A stretch of DNA of 64,000 nt from Kaistella sp. SH40-3 (GCF_030686865.1 NZ_JAQYUS010000001.1:558001-622000), one strand, 5' to 3'; shown: positions 17,320 to 26,992, numbered from the stretch's first letter. The notes: generated by a model not told the origin, from the sequence alone. Translations and numbers: made by a program.

Positions 17320-19467
17320 ATGGCAAAAGGAAAATACTTCTCAGATAAAAATAATCATAAACTACAGGAAATCGGGCGACTGATTCTTCGTTTTATGAAT
17401 AATAATTCTTCGAAAATCTATAATTATAAGCAGATTTCAGACGGTATAGATTATAAAAATCCGAGACAGCGTGAACTGGTTATTCAGTCACTTCACAAAC
17501 TACTTGCAGATCAAAGAATTAAAGAAGTTGACAAAGGAAAATATATCATTAATCTTAAGATTGAAGGAACTTTAACAGGTACTATCGATTTCAATCAGGC
17601 CGGAAATGCATATGTAAAAGTCGCTGGGTCCGATGAGGATATTTTCATTCATTCAAAAAATGTAAAAGACGCTCTACAAGGCGATACCGTACTAATTGTT
17701 ACCTATAAATTTAAAGGTAAAAAAATGGAAGGTTCGGTATTGGAGGTCATGGAAAGAAAACGCGATCAGTTTGTGGGAACGTTTCAGTTCATTAAACATA
17801 AAGACTTTGGTTTTGTAGTCGGAGATAAAAAACACATTAATACTGATATTTTTGTTCCGCAAGGTAAAATTGGCGGAGCGCAGGATGGTGATAAAGTGGT
17901 CGTGAAAATGATCGACTGGAAAGCCGGAGATAAAAATCCTGAAGGTGAAATTATCAAAGTTTTAGGTGCTCCAGGCGAACACGAAACAGAGATTCATTCC
18001 ATTTTAGCAGAATACGGATTGCCGTATGATTTCCCGGAAGAAGTAGAAAAAGAAGCCCAGGGAATCGACCGTAGAATTCATGATCATGAAGTTGCAAAAC
18101 GCCGTGATATGCGTGGAGTCTGTACGTTTACGATTGATCCGAAAGATGCAAAAGATTTTGATGATGCTCTTTCTATTCAGAAATTAGACAACGGAAACTG
18201 GGAAATCGGAGTTCATATCGCCGATGTTTCTCATTATGTTACCCCGGGAACAATCATCGATACAGAAGCCTATAAACGTGCGACCTCGGTTTATCTGGTT
18301 GATCGCGTGGTTCCGATGTTGCCCGAAGTTTTAAGTAATGACGTTTGTTCACTTCGACCAAATGAAGAAAAATATACTTTTTCTGCCGTTTTCGAATTAA
18401 ATGATAAAGCAGAAATTCAAAGTCAGTGGTTTGGTAGAACCATCATTTATTCTGACCGAAAATTCGCTTATGAAGAAGCACAGGAAAGAATCGAAACCCA
18501 GGAAGGTGATTTGGTTGAAGAAATTTTAACTTTAGATCGACTGGCAAAAATCATGAGAAAAGCCCGTATTGAAAACGGTGCGATTACTTTTGACAGAAGC
18601 GAAGTCCGCTTTAATTTAGATGAAAACAGTCAGCCAATTGGTGTTTATTTTAAAGTGAGTAAAGATTCTAATCATTTGATTGAAGAATTTATGTTGCTTG
18701 CCAACCGAAAAGTTTCTGAATTTATTTCCTTAAATAAGAAAGGCGCTCCGACGAATAATACTTTTATTTATAGAATTCACGATGATCCAGATCCGGCTAA
18801 ATTAGAAGCATTACGTGATTTCGTAGGTACTTTTGGGTACACTATGGATTTAGCGAATACCAAAAAAGTAGCACAGTCAATTAACAAATTACTAAGTGAT
18901 GTTAACGGAAAGCCGGAGGAAAATATGATTGAAACCTTGGCAATGCGTTCGATGAGTAAAGCGATTTACTCTACGGATCCGATTGGCCATTACGGTTTGG
19001 GGTTTGAGTACTATTCCCACTTCACCTCTCCTATCCGTCGTTATCCCGATTTAATTGCGCACCGTTTGTTGCAGCATTATTTAGATGGCGGTAAATCACC
19101 GCAAAAACAAGAGTTAGAAGATAAGTGTAAACATTGCAGTTCAATGGAAAAACTGGCTTCTGATGCTGAAAGAGATTCCATCAAATTCATGCAGGTTAAG
19201 TTTATGGAAAAACATTTGGGTGAAGATTTCACGGGTGTTATTTCTGGTGTTGCTGATTTTGGATTCTGGGTTCAGATTCCTGAAAACGGTGCAGAAGGTC
19301 TTATTAAATTAAGAGATTTAATGGATGATTCTTATTCTTACGATGCTAGAAGCCACGCGGTTTTTGGTAGTAGAACAGGAAATAAATACCAACTTGGCGA
19401 CGAAGTTACGATTAGAGTAATGAAAGCCAATTTAATTCAAAAACAATTGGATTTCAAGATTGTTTAA
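17320..19467 (+). CDS. rnr: ribonuclease R
   Basis: RNase R is a processive 3'-5' exoribonuclease that degrades structured RNA. The 715-residue protein shows an N-terminal winged-helix region, cold-shock-like domains (GTFQFIKHKDFGFVV), and the RNB catalytic block with metal-binding aspartates in TIDPKDAKDFDDALS. It then has FTSPIRRYPDLIAHRLLQ and a C-terminal S1 domain (GVADFGFWVQIP...EGLIKLRDL). It is somewhat shorter than E. coli RNase R, which has long basic tails. A hairpin follows 26 bp downstream. Confidence 0.95.
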   Translation: MAKGKYFSDKNNHKLQEIGRLILRFMNNNSSKIYNYKQISDGIDYKNPRQRELVIQSLHKLLADQRIKEVDKGKYIINLKIEGTLTGTIDFNQAGNAYVKVAGSDEDIFIHSKNVKDALQGDTVLIVTYKFKGKKMEGSVLEVMERKRDQFVGTFQFIKHKDFGFVVGDKKHINTDIFVPQGKIGGAQDGDKVVVKMIDWKAGDKNPEGEIIKVLGAPGEHETEIHSILAEYGLPYDFPEEVEKEAQGIDRRIHDHEVAKRRDMRGVCTFTIDPKDAKDFDDALSIQKLDNGNWEIGVHIADVSHYVTPGTIIDTEAYKRATSVYLVDRVVPMLPEVLSNDVCSLRPNEEKYTFSAVFELNDKAEIQSQWFGRTIIYSDRKFAYEEAQERIETQEGDLVEEILTLDRLAKIMRKARIENGAITFDRSEVRFNLDENSQPIGVYFKVSKDSNHLIEEFMLLANRKVSEFISLNKKGAPTNNTFIYRIHDDPDPAKLEALRDFVGTFGYTMDLANTKKVAQSINKLLSDVNGKPEENMIETLAMRSMSKAIYSTDPIGHYGLGFEYYSHFTSPIRRYPDLIAHRLLQHYLDGGKSPQKQELEDKCKHCSSMEKLASDAERDSIKFMQVKFMEKHLGEDFTGVISGVADFGFWVQIPENGAEGLIKLRDLMDDSYSYDARSHAVFGSRTGNKYQLGDEVTIRVMKANLIQKQLDFKIV

Positions 19468-19492
19468 ATGACCGAGTATTATCGCAATTTTT

Positions 19493-19530
19493 AAAAGTAT
19501 TCGGATTATTTCTGAATGCTTTTATTTTTT
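19493..19530 (+). terminator. Rho-independent terminator of rnr
   Basis: AAAAGTATTCGGA pairs with TCTGAATGCTTTT (two G-U pairs) around TTATT, followed by ATTTTTT. Confidence 0.7.
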
Positions 19531-19725
19531 AGGAATGGTATGTAATATTTGGTCCGCTTTCCTCTATGTAACGTATTATTTTCCCGGAATATTTTTTAAT
19601 TATGACACCATGAAAGACAGGAAAACAATCACCTATTAGTTAGAAGATGGTCTTTTTGGTTTTATGGTTATGAAAGATTACGTATTTTCGCAAAGCAATA
19701 ATAACGAAATACTACGTAAGTAATT

Positions 19726-20406
19726 ATGCTAGAACTTATACTTTCAGCCGTCGGATTAGGAATCATGTTGAGTATTGTTTTCATCGGGCCGATCTTTTTT
19801 CTGCTGATTGAAACAAGTTTCTCCCGCGGACCTAAACATGCATTTACCTTAGACTGTGGCGTCGTATTGGCTGATATTACCTGTATTGTGGCTGCCTATT
19901 TTGCCAGCGGCGACTTAGTAGAAATCATCGATAAACATCCGGGATTCTATCGGATTACGGCCTTTATAGTTTTCATTTATGCGCTTTATATGGTCGTTTC
20001 AAAAACGAAAATGCATTTGCCTGGTGAAGATAAATTAATCAATCAGAATTATTTTAAAACCTTTCTGAATGGTTATTTCTTTAATATTTTAAATATTGGC
20101 GTTGTACTTTTTTGGCTGGTAACGGTCATTTCAGTGCGGAATGCTTATCCTAAAACTGAAGATTTTCTTTTGTATATGGCACTTGTGGTCGGAACTTATC
20201 TGGTGATTGATTTCTTTAAAATTTATCTGGCTAAAATATTTCATGATAAACTGACTCAAAATGTGGCCAATCAAATTAGAAAAGGAGTTGGATATATTTT
20301 GGTGGCTTTCAGTATTTTTATATTCTTACAAAGTTTCAAAAAGTTCAACCAGTTCGATAAAAAATTAGAACAGGCAGAAAAGACCGAACAAAAACACATT
20401 CAATAA
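19726..20406 (+). CDS. LysE/RhtB-family exporter
   Basis: A 226-residue inner-membrane protein with about six hydrophobic helices. The N-terminal segment (ILSAVGLGIMLSIVFIGPIFFLLIETSFSRG) matches the LysE/RhtB translocator family, whose members export amino acids such as lysine, homoserine or threonine. The substrate cannot be told from sequence. The C-terminal ~20 residues are charged and cytosolic. Its stop overlaps the ldcA start by one base (TAATG), indicating coupling. The 258-bp gap upstream holds only the rnr terminator. Confidence 0.85.
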   Translation: MLELILSAVGLGIMLSIVFIGPIFFLLIETSFSRGPKHAFTLDCGVVLADITCIVAAYFASGDLVEIIDKHPGFYRITAFIVFIYALYMVVSKTKMHLPGEDKLINQNYFKTFLNGYFFNILNIGVVLFWLVTVISVRNAYPKTEDFLLYMALVVGTYLVIDFFKIYLAKIFHDKLTQNVANQIRKGVGYILVAFSIFIFLQSFKKFNQFDKKLEQAEKTEQKHIQ

Positions 20407-21335
20407 TGAAAGAGATTATATTCCCAAAATCCTTGAAAAAAGGAGATCAGATTGCGGTAATTTCCCCAGCCGGATCGGTTGAAGAAAAGCAGTTGGAAAA
20501 GGGTTTAGAAATGATCCGTCAAAAAGGTTTTGAACCTGTTTCAGGCAAACATCTTTTCACGAAATTTTCTAACGGTTACAATTATGCAGGAACTGAAAAG
20601 GAGCGAATTTCTGATTTGAACTGGGCTTTTAACAATGGAAATATTTCTGCGATTTGGGCTTCAAGAGGCGGTTACGGTTGTCAACATTTATTAAGGCATC
20701 TGCAACTTTCAAAGTTTAAGGAAAATCCGAAATGGTATATTGGATATTCTGATAATACCGTGATTCAGAGTTTTTTACTAAAGAATAATTTCGCTTCCAT
20801 CCACGGGCAGACCATTAAAACTTCAAGTTTCGGAGTGACCGATGAAAGTTACAATTTGATTTTTGATATTCTTAGTGGAGACAAACCAACTTACACTTTA
20901 GAGCATCATTCTTTAAATAAAAAAGGAACCGTTGAAGGTCAATTAATCGGTGGAAATTTAGCCTTGATTTATGCACTTTTAGGAACGCCCTATTCTTTCA
21001 GTTTTAAAGATAAAATCCTTTTTATAGAAGATATTGGTGAGAATTATTACGCCTTAGACCGAATGATGATGAGTTTGGAATTGGCCGGAGTTTTCAGAAA
21101 AATCAAAGGTTTAATTATTGGTGGAATGACCAATATGGGCGACGAAAAAGACAATAAAAACTACGAAGAAAGTTTCGATGATTTTGCTTACCAACTTATT
21201 TCTGACCGATTAAAAAAGTATGACTTCCCTACTCTTTTTGGTTTTCCGAATGGGCATATTTTAGATAACAGACCTTTAATTATCGGCGCAAATATCAACA
21301 TGAAAATTGAGGATAAAATAATAGTTCAGTTTTAA
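20406..21335 (+). CDS. ldcA: LD-carboxypeptidase (peptidase family S66)
   Basis: A serine peptidase that removes the terminal D-Ala from tetrapeptides during murein recycling. In the 309-residue protein the nucleophile lies in WYIGYSDNTV, preceded by the family's WASRGGYGCQHLL. It is followed by GQLIGGNLALI and the glutamate-containing LFIEDIGENYYALDRM. No signal peptide is seen, consistent with the cytosolic recycling enzyme. It may act with the orphan Mur ligase at 3687-5069, although they are not linked. Confidence 0.9.
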   Translation: MKEIIFPKSLKKGDQIAVISPAGSVEEKQLEKGLEMIRQKGFEPVSGKHLFTKFSNGYNYAGTEKERISDLNWAFNNGNISAIWASRGGYGCQHLLRHLQLSKFKENPKWYIGYSDNTVIQSFLLKNNFASIHGQTIKTSSFGVTDESYNLIFDILSGDKPTYTLEHHSLNKKGTVEGQLIGGNLALIYALLGTPYSFSFKDKILFIEDIGENYYALDRMMMSLELAGVFRKIKGLIIGGMTNMGDEKDNKNYEESFDDFAYQLISDRLKKYDFPTLFGFPNGHILDNRPLIIGANINMKIEDKIIVQF

Positions 21336-21351
21336 TTTAAAGGCAATAAAA

Positions 21352-21723
21352 ATGGCAGAACACAATGATTTAGGAAATCTTGCAGAAGAACTTGCCGCCA
21401 ATTTTTTAGAAGAAAAAGGTTATAAAATTCTGGTTAAAAATTTAAGATATCAGAAGGGAGAAATCGATATTATTGCCGAATTTAATAACCAAATAATCAT
21501 TGTTGAAGTGAAAGCCAGAGGAAGCGATATTTTCATGGAGCCGCAGGAAGCCGTGACTAAAAAGAAAATAAAATCACTGGTCATGGTTGCCGACTTTTTT
21601 ATGAAAGACAGGAATTTAAATAAGGAAGTTCGGTTTGATATCATCGCCGTTTTACCTGATGCAAAAGGAAGATTACAAATCACGCATCTCGAAGATGCTT
21701 TCCAAAGTTTCGACGCCAATTAA
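21352..21723 (+). CDS. yraN: YraN-family (UPF0102) nuclease-fold protein
   Basis: A 123-residue protein with the UPF0102 signature: GNLAEELAANFLEEKGYKIL, then the restriction-endonuclease-like core KGEIDIIAEFNNQIIIVEVKAR, in which Asp, Glu and Lys form the PD-(D/E)xK-type site. Members are found in nearly all bacteria; some have reported nuclease activity, but the cellular role is unclear. It lies 16 bp after ldcA and 20 bp before an SDR gene. Confidence 0.9.
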   Translation: MAEHNDLGNLAEELAANFLEEKGYKILVKNLRYQKGEIDIIAEFNNQIIIVEVKARGSDIFMEPQEAVTKKKIKSLVMVADFFMKDRNLNKEVRFDIIAVLPDAKGRLQITHLEDAFQSFDAN

Positions 21724-21743
21724 CAGTAAATAAATTACTTAAA

Positions 21744-22493
21744 ATGAAAACAGCACTCATCACCGGAGCCACCTCCGGAATCGGAAAAGCGACCGCAGAA
21801 CTTTTGGCAAAACAAGGATTTAAATTGATTCTTTGTGGTCGGAGAACCGAAGTTTTAGATCAACTGAAAATGGAACTTTCGGAACATACCGAAATATTTA
21901 GTTTAAACTTTGATCAGCGGTATTTTAATGAAGTAGAAACTGCCTTTGAGTCCCTTCCTGTTGATTGGAAAAATATTGATATCCTCATTAATAATGCTGG
22001 GAATGCGCATGGTTTAGAATCTCTAATCGAAGGCAGCATCGAAGATTGGGATATGATGATTGATGGAAATGTGAAAGGATTATTATACGTTTCAAAAATG
22101 GTTATGCCCGGAATGAAATATAGAAATTCAGGACATATCGTTAATATTTCATCGGTAGCAGCCAGACAAACGTACGCAAATGGCGTTGTTTATTGCGCTT
22201 CAAAAAAAGCAGTCGATATTATTTCTGATGGAATGCGTTTGGAACTGACCGAATTCGGAATTAAAATCACCAATATTCAGCCCGGCGCTGTAGAAACTGA
22301 TTTTTCTAAAGTCAGATTTAAAGGGGACGATGATCGTGCAAAAACCGTCTATCAAGGTTACGAGGCTTTGAAAGCAGAAGATATTGCCGACGCAATTTCG
22401 TACTGCATCAATGCGCCTAAACACGTTGCCATTTCAGATATGACGATTTATCCCAGTGCGCAAAGTGAACCGAGAACGATTCATAAAAAATAA
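21744..22493 (+). CDS. SDR-family oxidoreductase, YdfG-like
   Basis: A 249-residue short-chain dehydrogenase with TGATSGIGKATAELL at the N-terminus, NNAGNAHG, and catalytic Ser/Tyr/Lys in NISSVAARQ...VVYCASKKA. The C-terminal NIQPGAVETDFSKVRF and APKHVAISDMTIYPSAQ match the YdfG group of NADP-dependent 3-hydroxy acid (serine/allo-threonine) dehydrogenases. The exact substrate is not determinable. It is probably in one operon with ldcA and yraN. Confidence 0.88.
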   Translation: MKTALITGATSGIGKATAELLAKQGFKLILCGRRTEVLDQLKMELSEHTEIFSLNFDQRYFNEVETAFESLPVDWKNIDILINNAGNAHGLESLIEGSIEDWDMMIDGNVKGLLYVSKMVMPGMKYRNSGHIVNISSVAARQTYANGVVYCASKKAVDIISDGMRLELTEFGIKITNIQPGAVETDFSKVRFKGDDDRAKTVYQGYEALKAEDIADAISYCINAPKHVAISDMTIYPSAQSEPRTIHKK

Positions 22494-22525
22494 GAATCTA
22501 AATTCAGATCTTGAATCCTGTTTAT

Positions 22526-22533
22526 TATCTTTG
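22526..22533 (+). promoter_or_regulatory. -7 promoter element for tsaB
   Basis: TATCTTTG matches TANNTTTG and ends only 4 bp before the chosen tsaB ATG at 22538. A transcript starting the usual few bases after this box would have almost no leader. A TTG at 22511 is too close (12-bp spacer) to be a convincing -33 box. Confidence 0.5.
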
Positions 22534-22537
22534 CCAC

Positions 22538-23218
22538 ATGAAAATTCTCCACATCGAAACTTCCTCCAAAAACTGTTCTGTTGCTATTTCTGATGGCGAA
22601 GAATTACTTTGTTTATGCGAAGAAGTTTCTGAAAATTATAAACAATCTGAAAGTCTACATACTTATGTTGAGTGGGCTTTAGAAGGTGCAAAACTGACTT
22701 TAAAGGATATCGACGCCGTTTCATTGGGCAAAGGTCCAGGTTCCTACACGGGACTTCGAATTGGCGCTTCTTCTGCCAAAGGATTTTGTTATGGATTACA
22801 GATTCCATTAATCGCCATTAATTCTTTAGAAACGATGATAGAGCCGTTTTTAAACAAGGATTATGATTTCATCATTCCACTAATAGACGCGAGAAGAATG
22901 GAGGTTTATTCAGCCGTTTTTGAAGGAAATTCCGGACAGATGATTAGTGAAACCGAAGCCAAAATTTTGGATGAACAATCTTACCAGGAATATGTGGATA
23001 AAAAGATTCTTTTTGTGGGCGATGGTGCCAAAAAAGCAAAAGAACTTCTTCAACTTCCAAATGCGGAATTTAATGAAACCGTTTATCCATCGGCGAAGTA
23101 CTTAGTTAAAAAAGCCGCTGAAAAATACAATAGAAAAGAGTTTGAAGATGTAGCGTATTTTGAACCCTTTTATCTGAAAGATTTTCAAGGAGTTAAAAAG
23201 ACAAAAAGCGAAGAATAA
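22538..23218 (+). CDS. tsaB: tRNA t6A biosynthesis protein TsaB
   Basis: TsaB is the non-catalytic partner of TsaD in forming N6-threonylcarbamoyladenosine at position 37 of ANN-decoding tRNAs. The start at 22538 (MKILHIETSSKNCSVAI) gives 226 residues and fits the family. A TTG nine codons upstream lies in promoter-like DNA and was rejected. Signatures are SLGKGPGSYTGLRIGASSAKG and the ASKHA fold. The stop codon lies in the loop of a perfect bidirectional terminator shared with porW. Confidence 0.93.
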   Translation: MKILHIETSSKNCSVAISDGEELLCLCEEVSENYKQSESLHTYVEWALEGAKLTLKDIDAVSLGKGPGSYTGLRIGASSAKGFCYGLQIPLIAINSLETMIEPFLNKDYDFIIPLIDARRMEVYSAVFEGNSGQMISETEAKILDEQSYQEYVDKKILFVGDGAKKAKELLQLPNAEFNETVYPSAKYLVKKAAEKYNRKEFEDVAYFEPFYLKDFQGVKKTKSEE

Positions 23219-23230
23219 TCTTCGCTTTTT
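23203..23230. terminator. bidirectional terminator between tsaB and porW/sprE
   Basis: AAAAAGCGAAGA and TCTTCGCTTTTT form a perfect 12-bp stem around ATAA, flanked by A- and T-runs, between two convergent genes. It includes the last tsaB codons. Confidence 0.88.
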
Positions 23231-23232
23231 GT

Positions 23233-25803
23233 TTATTTCATCTTAATCTCTCTGAGATTGGCTTTAACTTGCTGCGGTTCAGTCGTATTGGGAGATCGTG
23301 GTTGAGGACTTTTGGTGTTCGCTCCTGGTGGAACTGGTGCCCCTGCACTTTCTGACTCTTCTATTTCCATTTCCTTCTGGTTACTTAGAGGAATTGGTGG
23401 AGCATTTAAATTTACTTTATTTCCTTCTGCATCTGAACTTTCAATTTCTAAATCACTTTTCAGATACTTCAGCATTTCCCGTGCTTTTTCACCTTCGGGA
23501 GTTTTAGCATAATTCAGTGCGATTTGTTCTAACTGTAAAATCATAATTTCTTTTCCAGCTGTTTTTCCAATATTGAAAGCATTTAGCAAAGAAAACTTAG
23601 GAACCAAAGCATCTTTCGGATATTTTTCCAAAGCACCATCGATTATGGTTTTACTTTCCTCAAACTTTTCTTTATCGTATAAATCAAATGCTTGAGCGTA
23701 CAATTTCTCTACTTCTTCAGCTGATTGTGAGAATGAATTATTTTTAGGATTTCTTACAAATTCTGCATAAGAAGTATATGGAAATTCTGATAAAATCATC
23801 TCTTTCGCTCTTTCTGCTGCTGCAGGATTTTTCTCATAATTAAAGGCAAAAATCTGATACAATGCTTGCAATTTAATTTCTTCTTCCGGTGGAGTATCAA
23901 CTAAATCATATAATGTTTTTGTCGCAAGTGGCGTGTCTGAAAAGAAGGTTTCATACATTCTACCAATACCTAAGGTGGCAGTATCCCGTGCTTTTTTCAA
24001 GGCTAAAATATCTTCTGTTTTAGTCGGAATTTTTTCAATATAGAATTCGGGTTCCAGTCTTCTAGGATCAGGTGCAGTTGCGATTCCCATGGCTTGATTT
24101 TTTAAATCTTCTATGGAACTGCTTCTTGCTGAAGTTCGCCAGTTATCATTTAAGGATCGGTTTCCCCAAAGTTGTTTAAAGGTAGATTCACCTTTTGCGA
24201 CCGTTCCCAGATTGGCAAAATAAAACCCTCCTTTTCCACCACTGAATTCTTGAAATCCTCCCGTATTTCCAGCGAAAAGTGAATTGGCAGCATAATCTCC
24301 ACTATCAAAACCTTTGCTTCTTTCTTCTTTTTTTCTTTCTAATTCTTCTCGAGCTTCTTTCGTTTTAATGGCCTCAATATGTTGATTAAAGTATGCGATT
24401 CTTTCGGCTTCAGGCATTTTAGTTAAAGCCAAAATACTGTCGTTTCTTTTAATTAAATAATAATTGGCAGATACTTTTTTGATGTTTGATGATTGTTCTT
24501 CCAATATAATTTTTGCAGGTTCATAAGTCATTACAGCCAATGAAGAATCATAAAAAGCACCTGCAGAAAGATAGTCGCTGTCTTCAAAATAAGCCTTTCC
24601 TATTTCGTAATACGTTAAACCCCGAACTTGCGGATCAGAAACTTTTTCCTTCAACGCTTTTGCAAAAAACTCTTTTGCTTCGTCTTTTTTTCCTGCTTTA
24701 TTCGCCATTAAACCTAAAGCATAATAAAACTCATTTTTACGGGAACCATACGTTCCTTTTTTGCTGATTTTTTCCAGATAGTTTTTCGCTCTTTGGTAAT
24801 CATCATCTTTACCATTAAATGTTTTCGCGATTTCTATTTGCGATTTCACTTCAAATTCAAAATCATTGGCATTTTTATAAGCAGTTGCAAAACTTTCTCT
24901 TGCTTCTTCATTTCTACCGAGATCTGTCAAAATCTGACCACGCAGAAATGCGATTCTACTTCTTAATTTTCTGTTTTTGTTAACGACATACGCATCATCA
25001 AGTTCGTTCACGGCATCTTGTTTTTTGCCGGAAGCGAGCAACATTTCAGAATAATAAATTTCTAAAAGTTTGCGGTATTCTTTTTTGATTTTGCTTTTTT
25101 TCAAATCAACGAAAACCTCTTCTGCGCGGTGATAATCTTCCATTTTAGAATACGCCTGTGCCTGATAAATACGAGCCAAAGGGATTCTTTTATCTTTCCG
25201 CATATTGGCAAAAACAAAGTTTAAGCCGTCTAATGCTTCTAAGGGTTTATTGCGGTATAATCTGGATTGTGCTAATAAAATATAAGCATCGAACATTTTT
25301 TTATTTTTCTCTTCACCCCCTTTCATCACTGAATATTTTGAGATGGCTTTCAATGCTTTTGCTTCGGAGATTTCTAAAATACTAGCACCTTTTTTGGTCG
25401 CAGGGTTTTGTCCAGGACTTCCCATAGAACTGTTGCCATTCATTGATCCCGAATTACCAAAAGATCCTGGAGGAGATGGTGGTCCAGAATTTCTACCTCT
25501 TCTTCCATTATCTGCTCTGGATTCCATGGGATCATTTCCAAACATACCTCCTGAACCTGACTGAAAATCAGTTCCCAGCGGTTGTTCATCGTAGGTCAGT
25601 AGTTGAATGTAAGGCGCGTAGAAATTGTCTTTATGGGCTTTATCTCTACTTTTTAATTCAGTTTCCAGAGCATCTTTACTGTTAAAGAGCGTATTGTAGT
25701 AAGAGAAAAATCCTTTCATAAAAGTAGAATCATTCGTCTTTTTTCGAGTAGAACACGAATTAAAAACAGTGATTGCTAAAAGGAAAAGTATCGTTTTTTT
25801 CAT
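23233..25803 (-). CDS. porW/sprE: type IX secretion lipoprotein PorW/SprE-like (TPR protein)
   Basis: An 856-residue lipoprotein; the signal ends in the lipobox FNSC (about residue 16). The start of the mature part (FMKGFFSYYNTLFNSKDAL) fits my memory of PorW/SprE, needed for type IX secretion and, in gliding species, motility. So does the second half (FYIEKIPTKTEDILALKKARDTA..., SEFPYTSYAEFVRNP). Tetratricopeptide-like helices fill the middle (about 150-430). A Gly/Asn/Ser/Pro-rich insert lies around residues 80-135, and the tail is Pro-rich. It is last in a leftward group with maf, kdsC-like and DUF2520. No other T9SS gene is in the window. Confidence 0.78.
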   Translation of the reverse strand: MKKTILFLLAITVFNSCSTRKKTNDSTFMKGFFSYYNTLFNSKDALETELKSRDKAHKDNFYAPYIQLLTYDEQPLGTDFQSGSGGMFGNDPMESRADNGRRGRNSGPPSPPGSFGNSGSMNGNSSMGSPGQNPATKKGASILEISEAKALKAISKYSVMKGGEEKNKKMFDAYILLAQSRLYRNKPLEALDGLNFVFANMRKDKRIPLARIYQAQAYSKMEDYHRAEEVFVDLKKSKIKKEYRKLLEIYYSEMLLASGKKQDAVNELDDAYVVNKNRKLRSRIAFLRGQILTDLGRNEEARESFATAYKNANDFEFEVKSQIEIAKTFNGKDDDYQRAKNYLEKISKKGTYGSRKNEFYYALGLMANKAGKKDEAKEFFAKALKEKVSDPQVRGLTYYEIGKAYFEDSDYLSAGAFYDSSLAVMTYEPAKIILEEQSSNIKKVSANYYLIKRNDSILALTKMPEAERIAYFNQHIEAIKTKEAREELERKKEERSKGFDSGDYAANSLFAGNTGGFQEFSGGKGGFYFANLGTVAKGESTFKQLWGNRSLNDNWRTSARSSSIEDLKNQAMGIATAPDPRRLEPEFYIEKIPTKTEDILALKKARDTATLGIGRMYETFFSDTPLATKTLYDLVDTPPEEEIKLQALYQIFAFNYEKNPAAAERAKEMILSEFPYTSYAEFVRNPKNNSFSQSAEEVEKLYAQAFDLYDKEKFEESKTIIDGALEKYPKDALVPKFSLLNAFNIGKTAGKEIMILQLEQIALNYAKTPEGEKAREMLKYLKSDLEIESSDAEGNKVNLNAPPIPLSNQKEMEIEESESAGAPVPPGANTKSPQPRSPNTTEPQQVKANLREIKMK

Positions 25804-25882
25804 TATGAGGTAATAACTTTCAAATCAGTATTTTATTATTAAAAATACCAGTTAATTTTGGTAAAAATAATGATTTTTTGTT

Positions 25883-26452
25883 TTAAGAAGTAACTTGTTC
25901 GAAATCTTTTAGTAGGGAATATACCAAATGTGTTGGTAACCCCATAATCGTGTAAAAACTTCCTTGGATATTTTTGATTTTTGCCATTCCCAACCATTCT
26001 TGAATTCCATAACTGCCAGCTTTATCGAACGGTCTGTATTTTTGAATATAAAAATCTAATTCTTCATTATTAATGTCATCAAATTCTACATTAGCAACAT
26101 CAGTTTTGGTAATGGTTTTTGTTAAAGTTTTCAACGTAATCCCAGTATAAACCTGATGCGTCTTTCCTGAAAGTTTTTGTAACATTTCTTTGGCGTGAAC
26201 TTCATCATTTGGCTTTCCCAGAATCTCTTCGTTAAGCGCAACAATTGTATCTGCAGTGATTAATAATTCACCTTCATTTAAAAGACGAAAAGCATTTGAT
26301 TTTAATTCCGATAGATAAGCCGCAATTTGATTGACTTCTAAATGGTCTGGATAAACTTCATCACAATCTACAGAAACGACTTCAAAATCAAAACCTAATT
26401 CATTTAATAATTCTTTTCTACGTGGTGAATTCGAGGCTAATAATATTCTCAT
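25883..26452 (-). CDS. maf: Maf-family nucleoside triphosphate pyrophosphatase
   Basis: Maf proteins hydrolyse non-canonical or modified nucleoside triphosphates, such as dTTP/UTP or m7GTP, to monophosphates. The 189-residue sequence has the defining N-terminus LLASNSPRRKELLNELG, SVDCDEVYPD, the catalytic ITADTIVALNEEILGKP, and HQVYTGITL. The final SYGIQEWLGMAKIKNIQGSFYTIMGLP is characteristic. It lies 21 bp behind the kdsC-like gene. Confidence 0.93.
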   Translation of the reverse strand: MRILLASNSPRRKELLNELGFDFEVVSVDCDEVYPDHLEVNQIAAYLSELKSNAFRLLNEGELLITADTIVALNEEILGKPNDEVHAKEMLQKLSGKTHQVYTGITLKTLTKTITKTDVANVEFDDINNEELDFYIQKYRPFDKAGSYGIQEWLGMAKIKNIQGSFYTIMGLPTHLVYSLLKDFEQVTS

Positions 26453-26473
26453 ATAATATTTGAAATCAATTAA

Positions 26474-26992
26474 TTAAGTACTTTTTGTATCGTCGTCTAA
26501 CCATTTTCCCTGAACTTTCATCACTTGTTCGATGACATCTCTTACTGCTCCTTTCCCACCCTGAATTGGTGAAATATAATCTGACATTAATTTTATTTCA
26601 GCAACCGAATTTTCTGGACAGGCAGAAATTCCAGAAATTTTCATCATTGGCATATCTGGTAAATCATCTCCCATGGTCAGAATTTCATCGTTTTGCAGAT
26701 TGTATTTCTGTTTGAATTCTTCAAACTTTTCCAGTTTATTACCAATCTTGGCGTAATAATCAGTAATTCCTAAATAGTTGATTCTGTTTCTCACCATCGG
26801 ATCATCACCGCCAGTAATTACACAAATAGGATAATTATACTTTCTGGCTTTTACCACGGCATAACCATCGAGTACATTCATGGTGCGACACATACTTCCA
26901 TCGGGCATCAGATAAACACTTCCGTCTGTAAAAACGCCGTCTACATCAAATACAAAGGCTTTTATATTTTTTAAATTCGATTTATAACTCAT
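26474..26992 (-). CDS. kdsC: KdsC-like HAD phosphatase (3-deoxy-D-manno-octulosonate 8-phosphate phosphatase)
   Basis: A 172-residue C0-type HAD hydrolase of the KdsC family, which dephosphorylates Kdo-8-phosphate for lipopolysaccharide synthesis. HAD motif I is VFDVDGVFTDG, with nucleophile and acid Asp. Motif II is VITGGDD and motif III/IV is GDDLPDMPMM. The C-terminal SPIQGGKGAVRDVIEQVM is typical of KdsC. Some close relatives act on other sugar acids. It overlaps the upstream DUF2520 gene by 11 bp. Confidence 0.87.
   Translation of the reverse strand: MSYKSNLKNIKAFVFDVDGVFTDGSVYLMPDGSMCRTMNVLDGYAVVKARKYNYPICVITGGDDPMVRNRINYLGITDYYAKIGNKLEKFEEFKQKYNLQNDEILTMGDDLPDMPMMKISGISACPENSVAEIKLMSDYISPIQGGKGAVRDVIEQVMKVQGKWLDDDTKST

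Noticed and set aside
19468-19725. Possible small gene or gene remnant between rnr and the LysE gene
   Set aside because: Only short frames interrupted by stops after the terminator; nothing resembles a known protein.
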